From: Planctomycetota bacterium
GTDB taxonomy: Bacteria; Planctomycetota; UBA1135; UBA2386
Assembly: GCA_020851075.1 (NCBI GenBank)
Contig: JADZDL010000230.1
Coordinates: 1 to 52,437 of the forward strand
Direction of reading: 5' to 3'
DNA length: 52,437 nucleotides
Shown: one piece after another, positions 28,122 through 36,663 of the stretch
How positions within the stretch are numbered: the stretch's first letter is position 1
How the letters are laid out: each line of letters opens with the position of its first letter
Notes under the pieces: generated by a model
What the model was told of the DNA's origin: nothing
Database searches by the model: none
Seen by the model: only the letters and a program-made list of their open reading frames with translations
Translations under genes and position numbers: made by a program

Positions 28122-28145
28122 CACCATGGCACGCGCGCCATGGTG
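28122..28145 (+). terminator. Hairpin just after the NtrC-type gene
   Basis: Perfect 9-bp arms CACCATGGC and GCCATGGTG with a 6-nt loop start 7 nt after the stop. There is no U-tract, so it may be a terminator, an mRNA-stabilising stem, or neither. Confidence 0.4.
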
Positions 28146-28291
28146 CGCCCACCACAACCGGGCACCTTCTGCCGCGGTAGCCCATCCCGGGACATTCGCC
28201 CCGGCGATGGCATGGGCCGAGCCGGGAATCGCCCGCAGCGCGCCCAGTTGGCGCGCCCGTTGCGAGTAGCTCCCGGACACTCCGGCAACCC

Positions 28292-28327
28292 TCGCGGCCG
28301 CACCTACACCTGGGTGCGGCCGCGAGC
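28292..28327. other. Strong inverted repeat upstream of the DUF1573-like gene
   Basis: Perfect 14-bp arms (CTCGCGGCCGCACC at 28292-28305, complement at 28314-28327) around an 8-nt loop; a T-G pair and an A-T pair could extend it. It ends 69 nt before the ATG at 28397, is symmetric and has no U-tract on either strand. It could end transcription from the upstream operon or act in the leader of the next gene. Confidence 0.5.
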
Positions 28328-28382
28328 ATGTTCCCCCCGCGGTTCCGCAGCCGAAGAACGCCGTTGCGGCCCCGCCTTGGCC

Positions 28383-28388
28383 TACTAT
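28383..28388 (+). promoter_or_regulatory. Possible -10 element (TACTAT) of a leaderless transcript
   Basis: TACTAT, the best -10 match in the window, lies 8 nt before the ATG at 28397, and no Shine-Dalgarno is present. No -35 hexamer at normal spacing is seen. Confidence 0.4.
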
Positions 28389-28396
28389 GCACGCCC

Positions 28397-29539
28397 ATGC
28401 GCGCCGTTGCCTTGTGCCCCCCCCTGTTGGCAGTCCTGCTCACCGCCTGCGGCGGCAAACCGACGCCGGGTCCCGTGCTGCAGGGTCCCGGGCGCCAGGG
28501 CCCTCCGCAGCCACCCGCTGTGGAGTTCGACTTTGGCGTGATTCCCCACGGGGAGTCGCGCCAGCATGACTACGTGCTCGATACGAAGTTGCTCGGCGCC
28601 GACTACGTGCCGCTGCGCGCCCAGCTCGACTGTTCGTGCGGCCGCGCCCAGATCGTGCTGCGCGACAAGCAGGGCAACGAACGGCTCGTCGACGGCAGCC
28701 CCGCATCGGTGAACGCGCCGACCGCCGACGAGACCCTCATCGCCCGCGTGTTCCTGGACACGGTCACGAAGGACGCCGTGGACCTGCCGCGCACCACGAG
28801 TCGCGGCAGCATCCTGCTGCAGCCGCTGCACGATCGCGACGGCTCGCTGCGCGTACAATGGCCGCTGCTCCTGCATTTCGGCATCGAATCGCCCGTCGAG
28901 CTGCACCCGTTTGCCGCCCTCGACTTTGAACGGGTGCCACAGTCCCAGCGGCCCGAGATCACGACCAACCTGCGCGGCGACGCCACCCACCGGGACCTGC
29001 AGTTCGGCGCGGTCACCTGCACCGATCCCGCGCTCACCGTGACGCTCGAACCAAGCGGCGACCACTTCGTGCTGCGCACCCGCTGCCAACCCGGCGAAGT
29101 CGGCAACCACCAGGCGGTGATCAGCATCGCGACGAATCTGGAGTCGGGCTACCAGGTCAATCTCGGCGTGCAGTGGAAGGTCGTGCCGGACCTCGAAGCG
29201 CGGCCGATGGCGAAGCTGTCCTTCCTCTGCAACCTGCAGCGCGAACAGCGCAAGGACGAGATTGCGAGCCAGTTCCTGCTGGTCGCCGACCACGATCCGC
29301 AGCGGGGCGGGGAGTTTTCCCTGCACGAACTCGTGGACGACCAAGGCCGCGACGCACGCTCGAGCTTCGAGGTCACGTTCGTTCCCATCGCCGGCCCGGA
29401 CCAGCAACACCGCATGTTCGTGCGGTACCTCGGCGGCCAGGCCCAAGGCTTCCGCGGCAAGCTCGTCTTGCGCAAGGGGGGCAGCACGGGTCCGTTCCTA
29501 TCGATCGAGCTGGTAGTGTTTGCTGGCAAGAACCCATGA
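28397..29539 (+). CDS. DUF1573-like lipoprotein
   Basis: 380 residues. ATG at 28397 opens a short lipoprotein signal, MRAVALCPPLLAVLLTAC, with C18 lipidated; the frame is open further upstream but without a leader. The first domain (about 42-150) starts VEFDFGVIPHGESRQHDYVLDTKLL and has C79/C81 in LDCSCGRA, like the fG-x-v-x-eG ... sCGC pattern of DUF1573 proteins (Ig-like, extracytoplasmic). Two further beta-rich domains follow without clear assignment. It overlaps the multihaem cytochrome gene by 4 nt (ATGA), so the two products probably work together at the membrane surface. Confidence 0.72.
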   Translation: MRAVALCPPLLAVLLTACGGKPTPGPVLQGPGRQGPPQPPAVEFDFGVIPHGESRQHDYVLDTKLLGADYVPLRAQLDCSCGRAQIVLRDKQGNERLVDGSPASVNAPTADETLIARVFLDTVTKDAVDLPRTTSRGSILLQPLHDRDGSLRVQWPLLLHFGIESPVELHPFAALDFERVPQSQRPEITTNLRGDATHRDLQFGAVTCTDPALTVTLEPSGDHFVLRTRCQPGEVGNHQAVISIATNLESGYQVNLGVQWKVVPDLEARPMAKLSFLCNLQREQRKDEIASQFLLVADHDPQRGGEFSLHELVDDQGRDARSSFEVTFVPIAGPDQQHRMFVRYLGGQAQGFRGKLVLRKGGSTGPFLSIELVVFAGKNP

Positions 29540-31050
29540 TGACGCCCCGCCCCTGGACCGTGCCACTGGCCGCTTTCCTCCTGGCCTCCGTGATCGCGAC
29601 CTTCGCGCAGTGTGGAGGGGATGCCACGGCCGCTTCGCCCGCCCCAGGACCGAACATCGCCGCGACCCCCCCGGGTCTGACCCAGGACCCAGCTCGGCAG
29701 CCGCCTATCCCCCAGAACGTCGACCGCGTACGCCTGCTCGTGTCCGGAGCCATGCTCGGCCGCCTCGAACCGTGCGGTTGCGCGAGCGGCCAGCTCGGCG
29801 GGTTGCCGCGGCGCATGCAGCACGTGGGCGAACAGAGCCTCGGCGGCCGCAAGACCTACGACCTGCTCATCGAAGGTGGTGACATGGTGGAAGGCGCTAC
29901 CGAACTCGACATGCAGAAGGTCTTCACGGCCCTGCAGGTGCTGTTCGGCATGCAGCACCCCTACGACGTGCTCGGCATCGGCCAAAAGGACCTCGAGCTG
30001 CCGTTCGCCGAATGGACGAGCTACCTCGCCATGGCCCCGGTCGTGGCGACCGACCTCACGAGCACTGCCGCCGAATGGCCCGGCAAGCCGTTCGTCGAGA
30101 AGCAGGTGCGCAACCACAAGATCCGCGTGCTGTCGTTCACGCTCGCACTGCCCGAAGTGATGCAGAAGGAAGGGGCGCCAATCCAACTGCTCGCGCCAGC
30201 CGAGGCATGGAAACTGGGCTTGCAAGGCGCCGAAGACGCGACGCTGCGCATCCTGCTCGTGCACGCGACGGACGGCAAGACGCGCGAACTGCTACCCAAA
30301 CTCGAGCCGAAGCCAGACCTCGTGCTGTGCTTCGACGAAGGGTACACCGAGCCGCCCGCGCACCCCGAACTGCTCAATGGTGTGCCGATCGTGTATCCAG
30401 GCACCCGCGGCCGCATGCTGCTCGACGTGTCGCTCGCGCGCCTGCCCGAAGGACCGCGCGCCGGCTACGAGATCCTGCCGCTGCAAGGCAGCAAGACCAT
30501 TCCCGGCGGTGGCGGGGATCCCGACACCAAGGAAGTGCTGTTGCAGCACCGACTCCTGGTCAAGGAAGACCACGTTCTCGCGAAGATGGCCAACCAGCGC
30601 CCAACCGCAAACGGCGCCACCTACGTCGGCTCCGCGACGTGCGCCGGCTGCCACGCCACCGCCTACGACATCTGGAAGAACAAGACCAAACACGGCCACG
30701 CGTGGCAGACGCTCGTCGATGCCGAGAAGGACCCCAAACGCTATGGCTGGCCCGTCACCGCCTATCCCGATTGCGTGAGTTGCCACGTCGTCGGCTACGG
30801 CGAGAAATCGGGCTTCGTGACCGCCGAGGACACCCCGAGCCTCACCGACGTCGGCTGCGAACGCTGCCACGGTGCCGGCAGTGACCACGTGCAGAGCGGT
30901 GGCAAGAAGGCGATGGGCAAGGTCGGCGGCGGCATGGCCTCGGTGGTCTGCACGCAGTGCCACGACTTCGAGCAGTCGCCGGATTTCCTCTATACGAACA
31001 AGTGGCCACTGATCCAGCACGGCCGCGAACCGGGCCAAGAGAAGAAATAG
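29536..31050 (+). CDS. Tetrahaem cytochrome c with 5'-nucleotidase-like N-terminal domain
   Basis: 504 residues, starting MM at 29536 (second ATG at 29539). The N-terminal leader is exported, possibly as a lipoprotein (AQC at 24-26). Residues about 62-330 resemble the metallophosphatase domain of UshA-type proteins, with the variant motif LGRLEPCGCASGQLGGLPRR (C80, C82) and LLIEGGDMVEG in place of the usual metal-binding signature. Residues 365-500 carry four CxxCH haem sites: C369 (CAGCH), C413 (CVSCH), C441 (CERCH) and C472 (CTQCH), as in cytochrome c554-type domains. This predicts a periplasmic redox protein; substrate unknown. It overlaps the DUF1573-like gene by 4 nt. Confidence 0.85.
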   Translation: MMTPRPWTVPLAAFLLASVIATFAQCGGDATAASPAPGPNIAATPPGLTQDPARQPPIPQNVDRVRLLVSGAMLGRLEPCGCASGQLGGLPRRMQHVGEQSLGGRKTYDLLIEGGDMVEGATELDMQKVFTALQVLFGMQHPYDVLGIGQKDLELPFAEWTSYLAMAPVVATDLTSTAAEWPGKPFVEKQVRNHKIRVLSFTLALPEVMQKEGAPIQLLAPAEAWKLGLQGAEDATLRILLVHATDGKTRELLPKLEPKPDLVLCFDEGYTEPPAHPELLNGVPIVYPGTRGRMLLDVSLARLPEGPRAGYEILPLQGSKTIPGGGGDPDTKEVLLQHRLLVKEDHVLAKMANQRPTANGATYVGSATCAGCHATAYDIWKNKTKHGHAWQTLVDAEKDPKRYGWPVTAYPDCVSCHVVGYGEKSGFVTAEDTPSLTDVGCERCHGAGSDHVQSGGKKAMGKVGGGMASVVCTQCHDFEQSPDFLYTNKWPLIQHGREPGQEKK

Positions 31051-31100
31051 CGGCAGAAGAAGTAGCCGGACAGCGGGTCGCCTGGGCAGCGCGCCCACGC

Positions 31101-31106
31101 TACATT
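31101..31106 (+). promoter_or_regulatory. Possible -10 element (TACATT) of a leaderless transcript
   Basis: TACATT lies 7 nt before the ATG at 31114 in the 63-nt gap after the cytochrome gene, with no Shine-Dalgarno. This suggests the oxidoreductase has its own start of transcription. Confidence 0.35.
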
Positions 31107-31113
31107 CCGACGC

Positions 31114-32460
31114 ATGCACGGATCCGGCTCGTCTCGTCGTGACTTCCTGCTCGGCGCTGCAGCACTCGGCAGCGCGGCATCCCTTCTCCCCGCTGCGTCC
31201 GCGCCCCGGCGGGCGCGTTCGCCCAACGACCGCCTGCGCATCGGCGTCGTCGGCTGCGGAGGCAAGGGCCTCTCCGACATGCAGGCATGCGCGAAGACCC
31301 AGGACATCGTCGCTCTGTGCGATGTCGACGAGGGCAAGGCGAAGACGGCGCGCGAGGAACAACCGAAGGCGGCGTTCTACGAAGACTGGCGCGACATGGT
31401 CGAGAAGGAAAAACTCGACGGCCTCGTCGTGAGCACGCCCGACCACAGCCACGCCGGCCCCGCCCTCCTGGCGATGTCGCGCGGCATCCACGTGTTTGTG
31501 CAGAAGCCCCTCACGCACACCGTGCACGAAGCACGTTTGTTGCGCGACGCGGCGCGCAAGACCAAGGTCATCACGTCCATGGGCAACCAGGGCACGTGCC
31601 TTGAGGGGTTCCGCTCGGCGGCGGAATGCGTGCGCAGCGGCGTGATCGGCGCGGTCACCGAAGTGCACGTCTGGACCAATCGCCCGGTCTGGCCGCAGGG
31701 CATCGCCCGGCCAACGCACATCGATCCGATCCCGTCTTCGTTCCGTTGGGACCTCTGGCTCGGTGCAGCGAAGTGGCGGCCGTTCGCAGCCGGCAAGAAG
31801 GACGGCGAGTTCAAGGGTTACGCGCCGTTCCACTGGCGCGGCTTCTGGGACTTTGGCACCGGCGCGCTCGGCGACATGGCCTGCCACGTGGCCAACCTGC
31901 CGTTCTTCGCGCTCGAACTCGGCGCCCCCGACTGGGTCGAAGCGGTGAGCAGTGAGGTCAATGACGAAACCGCGCCCAAACGCGCCACGATCCGCTTCGG
32001 CTTCCCGGCCAAGGGCAACCGCGGCCCGATCGTGATGACGTGGTACGACGGCGGCGACCTGCCCCCGCAGGACCTGCTGCCGGGCGTGAAGTACAACATC
32101 GGCGGCTTCCTGCTCAAGGGTGAGAAGGGCACGCTGTACTCGCCCACCGACTACGGCGAACGTTTCGACCTCTACCCGAAGGAGAAGTTCGAGGGCTTCC
32201 AGCCGCCGACACCGTTCCTGCCGCGCTCGCCGGGCATCCACGACGAGTGGCTGCAAGGCATCCTGAGCAGCACGCAACCGATGGCCAACTTCGAGTATGC
32301 GGCGCCGTTCACCGAGGCAATGCTGCTCGGCAACCTCGCCGTGCGCAGCGGCGAACGCATCGAATGGGACTCGGCGAACCTGCGCGTCAAGAACTCGGAC
32401 AAGGCGCAGCGCTACGTGCAGAAGGAATACCGCCGCGGCTTCGAACTCACTTCGATCTGA
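31114..32460 (+). CDS. Tat-exported Gfo/Idh/MocA-family oxidoreductase
   Basis: 448 residues. A twin-arginine signal (SSRRDFLLGAAALGS, R8-R9) shows export in folded form with its cofactor. The Rossmann core begins LRIGVVGCGGKG, with ALCDVDEGKAK at the end of the second strand. The usual EKP motif appears as VQKPLTHT. Residues from about 200 form the C-terminal alpha/beta domain; WDFGTGALGDMACHVANLPF holds the family D and H that lie near the active site. These NAD(P)-dependent enzymes usually act on sugars or inositols; the substrate cannot be told. The stop overlaps the end of the convergent S9 peptidase gene by 14 nt. Confidence 0.9.
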   Translation: MHGSGSSRRDFLLGAAALGSAASLLPAASAPRRARSPNDRLRIGVVGCGGKGLSDMQACAKTQDIVALCDVDEGKAKTAREEQPKAAFYEDWRDMVEKEKLDGLVVSTPDHSHAGPALLAMSRGIHVFVQKPLTHTVHEARLLRDAARKTKVITSMGNQGTCLEGFRSAAECVRSGVIGAVTEVHVWTNRPVWPQGIARPTHIDPIPSSFRWDLWLGAAKWRPFAAGKKDGEFKGYAPFHWRGFWDFGTGALGDMACHVANLPFFALELGAPDWVEAVSSEVNDETAPKRATIRFGFPAKGNRGPIVMTWYDGGDLPPQDLLPGVKYNIGGFLLKGEKGTLYSPTDYGERFDLYPKEKFEGFQPPTPFLPRSPGIHDEWLQGILSSTQPMANFEYAAPFTEAMLLGNLAVRSGERIEWDSANLRVKNSDKAQRYVQKEYRRGFELTSI

Positions 32461-34882
32461 GTTCGCCGGCCGCGGGGCCCTTGCAGTGCTCGTCGAGCCA
32501 GCCACACATCTCGGCGAGGCACTGCAGCACGTTCTCGCGCGCGCGGTAACCGTGCGATTCGTGGGGCAGCATGCACAAGCGCGCCGTCGCACCGTGGCCC
32601 TTGAGCGCGGTAAACAACCGTTGGCTCTGGATCGGGAACGTGCCCGGGTTGTTGTCGTCGGCGCCGTGGATCATCAGCAACGGCTCGTTGATCTTGTCGG
32701 CATGCGAAAACGGCGACATCGCCTGGTAGACGTCCGGCGCCTCCCAGAACGTACGTTCTTCGTTCTGGAAGCCAAATGGTGTCAACGTGCGGTTGTAGGC
32801 GCCCGAACGCGCGATGCCGGCGCAGAACAGGTCGGTGTGCGCGAGCAGGTTGGCGGTCATGAAAGCCCCATAACTGTGGCCCGCCACGGCGATGCGCTTC
32901 TCGTCGATCATGCCTTCGCGCACCAACGCCGCGACCGCTGCACGCGCGTTCTGCTGCACCTGCAACACGAACGTGTCGTTCGCGGTCTTCACGGGACCGA
33001 CAATCGGCATCGACGCATCGTCGAACACCGCGTAGCCCGCCAGCAGCAGGAACAGATGCGAGGCCCCACTGAGCCGCAGGTACTGGTTGGGCGAAGCGCG
33101 AACCTGCCCCGCGTCACTGGCCTGCGTGTATTCCAGCGGATAGGCCCACACGAGCACGGGTAGCTTCGCCCCGGCCTTCGTACCCGGCGGCAGGTACAGC
33201 GTGCCACTCATCGGCACACCATCCTCGCGTTCGTAGTGCAGCAGGCGCTTTTCGATGCCGCGCGTGAACTCGGCGGCCGGATCCGCAAACTGCAGGACCG
33301 TGGTGCGCTTGCCGCTCGCGGTGTCGATCGCCACCAGGGATGGCGCATCGGTCGGCGACTCACTGCGCACGAGCATGCGCAGACCTTCGGCATCGAGGAA
33401 CCCGACCAACGACTCGTTGCGTCCGGCGGCGCATTCAAACAGGCGCTTCTTCTGGTCCGTCGCGAGGTCCCAGACATCCACAAACGGCCGATTGCCGGCG
33501 GCGGACGCACCTTGCCCGGCCAGGAACAACGAGGTGCCCCGTTCGCGCAACCACGTCACTCCCGAGGCACTGCGCTCGCGCAGCCGCATGCCGGGATCGC
33601 CGTACGCATCCTGCGTCGAACGTTCGTAGAGCATCACACCCGGGCGGGCCGGGTCCTTCCACTCGTACCGCCAGACCCGCTGGCGGCGACTGCGCCGATC
33701 CAACTCGGTCGCGATGGCAAGCCCACTGGCCGCGAAGTCGACACCGGCCGCGCGGTGCTGCGTCTGGAACCACGGTTGCGGCGTGCCGGTTGGCTCGGCA
33801 AGCACGAGCACCTGATCGCGGTGCGCAACCTCCGCTTTGGGATCCCCGCCGTCCAGCGCTTCCGTCCACCAGAGGGCATGGCCACCGCCGGGCAGCCAAT
33901 CGATGCCACGCGGCCCCACGGGCACGCCGCCGATGGGCACCGCATCGCGCAGCGGGGACTTCGCAAGTTCGCACACCTGCTGCCCGTCCATGGCCAGCAC
34001 CACGGTGCGGCGCGGGAACGCACTCGCCGGGACCAGGTAGGAGAACGGCCGCTCGATGTACGTCGCGAGCACGAACTGCCCATCGGGCGACGCTTCAAAC
34101 CGGTCAAGCAAGCCGGGGCTGCCCACGTTCTTGCTCGTGCCGGCGGCGGGGTCGACGACGGCAAGCTGGCACCGACCGTAGTGCTCAAACAGACGCTCCT
34201 CGTAGCTGTCCTGCAGCAGGTCCTGGTAGGTGCGCACCTGCGCCTTCACGCCGCGCATCGACTCCTGCACCTGCGGACCGTCCGGGGCCCGCGGGGCAGC
34301 CGGCGCGGCCCCTTCAACCAGCCTGCGCACGAGCAAGCGCCGTTGGTCCGGCAACCACGCGACCGCACCCCCGAGCACCTCATTGAGCTGGATGCCGGCC
34401 ACCTGCCGGGGCGCACTCGTCGCGGGGTCCGCAACGTAGAGTTGGATCCCCGAATCGTCGGTATGCAACAGCGCAAACGCACGATCGTCCGCCGACCAGA
34501 TCGGTGCCGACCAATGCCCGGCCGGAATGTCGCCCCGAACCTCGCGCCCATCGGCCAGCGACCGCAGCGTCATGCCGACCACGCGCGAACCCAGTTGTGG
34601 CCCGTAGGTCCGTGGATCGATGCGCAGGCCTGCGAGTTTGTGGTGCGGTCTGGCGACCACTTCGATCGACGGCATGGCTTCGCGCTGCGTAAGGGCCAGC
34701 CAGGTGCCCTGCGGCGACAAGCTCGAACTCGGCGGCGGCGGCGCTTCCACGAGCCGGGCGATTGCCTCGGGCGGCCGGCGCCAGTGGCCGGCGGCCGCGG
34801 CGTCTTGGGCGAGCGCTTGCCGGTGGAAACCAGCAGCGAGTGACAACAATGCGAACGCAACCTTGGAACGGTGCTCGGTCAT
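32447..34882 (-). CDS. Exported S9 family (prolyl oligopeptidase / glutamyl endopeptidase type) serine peptidase
   Basis: 811 residues. ATG at 34882 has an AGGAGG Shine-Dalgarno 4 nt upstream and opens a signal peptide (cleavage near ALAQ, residue 26). An N-terminal beta-propeller (to about residue 540) precedes the alpha/beta-hydrolase domain: catalytic S670 in GHSYGA, D743 in IHGADDNNPGT and H777 in PHESHGY. The propeller and the NPGTFPIQSQRLF stretch resemble the S9D glutamyl-endopeptidase branch. It probably degrades peptides in the periplasm. Tail-to-tail with the oxidoreductase gene, overlapping 14 nt. Confidence 0.9.
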   Translation of the reverse strand: MTEHRSKVAFALLSLAAGFHRQALAQDAAAAGHWRRPPEAIARLVEAPPPPSSSLSPQGTWLALTQREAMPSIEVVARPHHKLAGLRIDPRTYGPQLGSRVVGMTLRSLADGREVRGDIPAGHWSAPIWSADDRAFALLHTDDSGIQLYVADPATSAPRQVAGIQLNEVLGGAVAWLPDQRRLLVRRLVEGAAPAAPRAPDGPQVQESMRGVKAQVRTYQDLLQDSYEERLFEHYGRCQLAVVDPAAGTSKNVGSPGLLDRFEASPDGQFVLATYIERPFSYLVPASAFPRRTVVLAMDGQQVCELAKSPLRDAVPIGGVPVGPRGIDWLPGGGHALWWTEALDGGDPKAEVAHRDQVLVLAEPTGTPQPWFQTQHRAAGVDFAASGLAIATELDRRSRRQRVWRYEWKDPARPGVMLYERSTQDAYGDPGMRLRERSASGVTWLRERGTSLFLAGQGASAAGNRPFVDVWDLATDQKKRLFECAAGRNESLVGFLDAEGLRMLVRSESPTDAPSLVAIDTASGKRTTVLQFADPAAEFTRGIEKRLLHYEREDGVPMSGTLYLPPGTKAGAKLPVLVWAYPLEYTQASDAGQVRASPNQYLRLSGASHLFLLLAGYAVFDDASMPIVGPVKTANDTFVLQVQQNARAAVAALVREGMIDEKRIAVAGHSYGAFMTANLLAHTDLFCAGIARSGAYNRTLTPFGFQNEERTFWEAPDVYQAMSPFSHADKINEPLLMIHGADDNNPGTFPIQSQRLFTALKGHGATARLCMLPHESHGYRARENVLQCLAEMCGWLDEHCKGPAAGELRSK

Positions 34883-35049
34883 GGGCCTCCTGCGGGGGAT
34901 CCCGCGGTGCCGCTCTACGCGTTGCGCGGCGACGCTGCACGCACAAGCCGCACAATCTGCGCCGACCTGTTGCGGCGTCCGGCAACGCTGAGCCGGGTCC
35001 GCCCTGCCGAACGAGCCTGCTGGGCGAGCCTCCGGAACGGGCTCAGCAC

Positions 35050-35466
35050 CTACCGGGCGGCGATGCGTTCGAGGGTCTCGCGGTGCTTGTTCGCGAACGT
35101 CTCGCGAAAGTCCGTGCCGTCGACGAAGTCGAGGCGCGAATCCGACGGCCGGCGGCTCAACAGCTCGGCATCGATGAGGTTGAAGACGATCTCGCCAAAG
35201 TCGGCGGAGCTCCTCACCCCCCAACGTTCGAACACGATCGTGGCCATCGGCCCGAACTGGTCCGCTGCATACTCACGGATGCCGGCGACCAGCTCCTTGC
35301 CACCGATGTGCCGATCCTCGCCCGTGAGTTCGTCACGGCCGAGGTGCGTCATCGTGTAGTCGAGCGCATCGAGCACGAAGTAGTAGGCGTTGCGCGAGAA
35401 CCTTCGGTCCCGGCGACGCACGTTCTGGATTTTGTCTTCGAGCAGGTCCTGTTCAGGCGCAGCCAT
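35050..35466 (-). CDS. Minf_1886 family protein
   Basis: 138 residues. Matches the Minf_1886 family of unknown function: YYFVLDALDYTM, HIGGKELVAGIREYAADQFGPMA, then FERWGVRSSADFGEIVFNLIDAELL, which is the conserved core. There is no signal peptide or membrane segment, so it is cytoplasmic. Two starts compete: ATG at 35466, with GGAGG 10 nt upstream, and an in-frame GTG at 35472 only 4 nt after it. It lies between the holB end and the S9 peptidase on the same strand, separated from both by more than 120 nt. Confidence 0.82.
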   Translation of the reverse strand: MAAPEQDLLEDKIQNVRRRDRRFSRNAYYFVLDALDYTMTHLGRDELTGEDRHIGGKELVAGIREYAADQFGPMATIVFERWGVRSSADFGEIVFNLIDAELLSRRPSDSRLDFVDGTDFRETFANKHRETLERIAAR

Positions 35467-35490
35467 CGACACGGTTCCTCCAAGGGCGAA

Positions 35491-35505
35491 CTGGCGTGTT
35501 CTCCA
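35491..35505. other. Short inverted repeat upstream of the Minf_1886 gene
   Basis: GCGTG-TTCTC-CACGC, a 5-bp symmetrical element about 25 nt before the start codon; a possible operator or leader stem, otherwise unsupported. Confidence 0.22.
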
Positions 35506-35541
35506 CGCTGGTATCGGCCGATCTGGAACCGCCCTTGAGTG

Positions 35542-35580
35542 CGCGCGAGTGACCGCTCGCGCGAACTCCCCCCTTCGGGG
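35542..35580 (-). terminator. Two consecutive hairpins after holB
   Basis: On the minus strand, holB (stop at 35590) is followed by a CCCC/GGGG stem with a 3-nt loop (35570-35580) and then a perfect 8-bp CGCGCGAG/CTCGCGCG stem with a 6-nt loop (35542-35563). There is no U-tract. Position at the end of the dnaA-like/tmk/holB operon suggests a termination or 3' protection role. Confidence 0.45.
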
Positions 35581-35589
35581 ACCGTGCAC

Positions 35590-36663
35590 CTAGTCGCCGG
35601 AGAACTGCAGCAGGCAGGCAGCGAGCACTTGCTCGGCGGGGATCTGCAGATCGAGATCCCGGTCTGCTGCCAGCGTCAGTTCGAGCCACGAAGTCCATGG
35701 TTCCGAAGTGCTCGCAGGGTAGGAATCGTCTGCCTGCTCTGCAAGAGCGTCGCGGCGTCGGCGGATCTCCGCGCGCAGCAACCAGAGGAAACTGCGCGCC
35801 TGCTCCTGCACGAGCCACCGCTCCTTGATGCCCTCGACCACTTCGCCGGCAAGGTCTATCGGCCGCAATCCCTGGGGAGCATCCAGGGCCTGCAGTACGA
35901 GATCGTGGAGGTGTACCATGCGTTTGGTCCCCAGTTCGAGGGCCAGCCCGAGGCTCCCCCGGCAGAGACCAATCGCCTGCGGCAGGTCCAAGGACCCGGT
36001 CGGCGAACGTCGCAAGATTTCTCGTTCGACCACGGAATCTTCGAGCGGCAACACCCGCAGCCGCTGCACCCGCGAGTGCACCGTCGGCAACAAACGCTCC
36101 GGGCTGGCGGCTTCGAGCAAGAGGAACGTCGCCTGCCCGGGCTCCTCGAGCGTCTTCAGCAGCGCGTTCTGGGCCTCGTCGCTCATGCAGTCGGCCGAGT
36201 CGACGCGCAGCACGCGGGCGCGGCCTTCGACCGCATGGCGCGACAGGGCTTCCTGCGCGTAGCGCACCTGTTCGATCGAGACCACGTAGAAGCTCTTCTT
36301 CAGATGCTTGTTGGCTTCCTTGTCGTCTTCATTGCGCGCGAGTTCGAGCACGTGCACATCGGGATGCAGGTCCGCGGCGATGCGCGAACACGTGCGACAG
36401 ACCCCGCACGGCCCTTCGTCGTCGAGATCCGAGGGACACAACAACGCCGCCGTGAGCCATTTCATCACGACCGTCTTGCCGATGCCGTGCGCACCCGAGA
36501 CGAGGATCGCGTGCGGCAACACGAGACGACGCGCCTGCCGCAAACTCGCGAGCAAAGCCGGCCCCTGACCAAGCGGCACCGTGAGACGAGGCGCGGCTTC
36601 CGGCGCTGCAGCCGCTTGGGATGCGTTGGCACGCTTGCTCTCGCGTAGCCAACGCGCGCTCAC
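35590..36663 (-). CDS. holB: DNA polymerase III delta prime subunit
   Basis: 357 residues from a GTG at 36663 that overlaps the tmk stop by 4 nt (GTGA); the frame runs on upstream inside tmk but that part is not protein-like. It is an AAA+ clamp-loader subunit: P-loop-like GAHGIGKT (57-64), a four-cysteine zinc module (C76, C86, C89, C92 in CGVCRTC), and DSADCMSDEAQNALLKTLEEPGQATFLLLEA, the typical delta-prime/DnaX block. It loads the sliding clamp with DnaX and HolA in the cytoplasm. The tmk-holB order is conserved in many bacteria. Confidence 0.92.
   Translation of the reverse strand: MSARWLRESKRANASQAAAAPEAAPRLTVPLGQGPALLASLRQARRLVLPHAILVSGAHGIGKTVVMKWLTAALLCPSDLDDEGPCGVCRTCSRIAADLHPDVHVLELARNEDDKEANKHLKKSFYVVSIEQVRYAQEALSRHAVEGRARVLRVDSADCMSDEAQNALLKTLEEPGQATFLLLEAASPERLLPTVHSRVQRLRVLPLEDSVVEREILRRSPTGSLDLPQAIGLCRGSLGLALELGTKRMVHLHDLVLQALDAPQGLRPIDLAGEVVEGIKERWLVQEQARSFLWLLRAEIRRRRDALAEQADDSYPASTSEPWTSWLELTLAADRDLDLQIPAEQVLAACLLQFSGD

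Noticed and set aside
34987..35047. 8-bp inverted repeat GCTGAGCC/GGCTCAGC after the Minf_1886 gene
   Set aside because: The arms are 45 nt apart with no U-tract; too weak to call a terminator.
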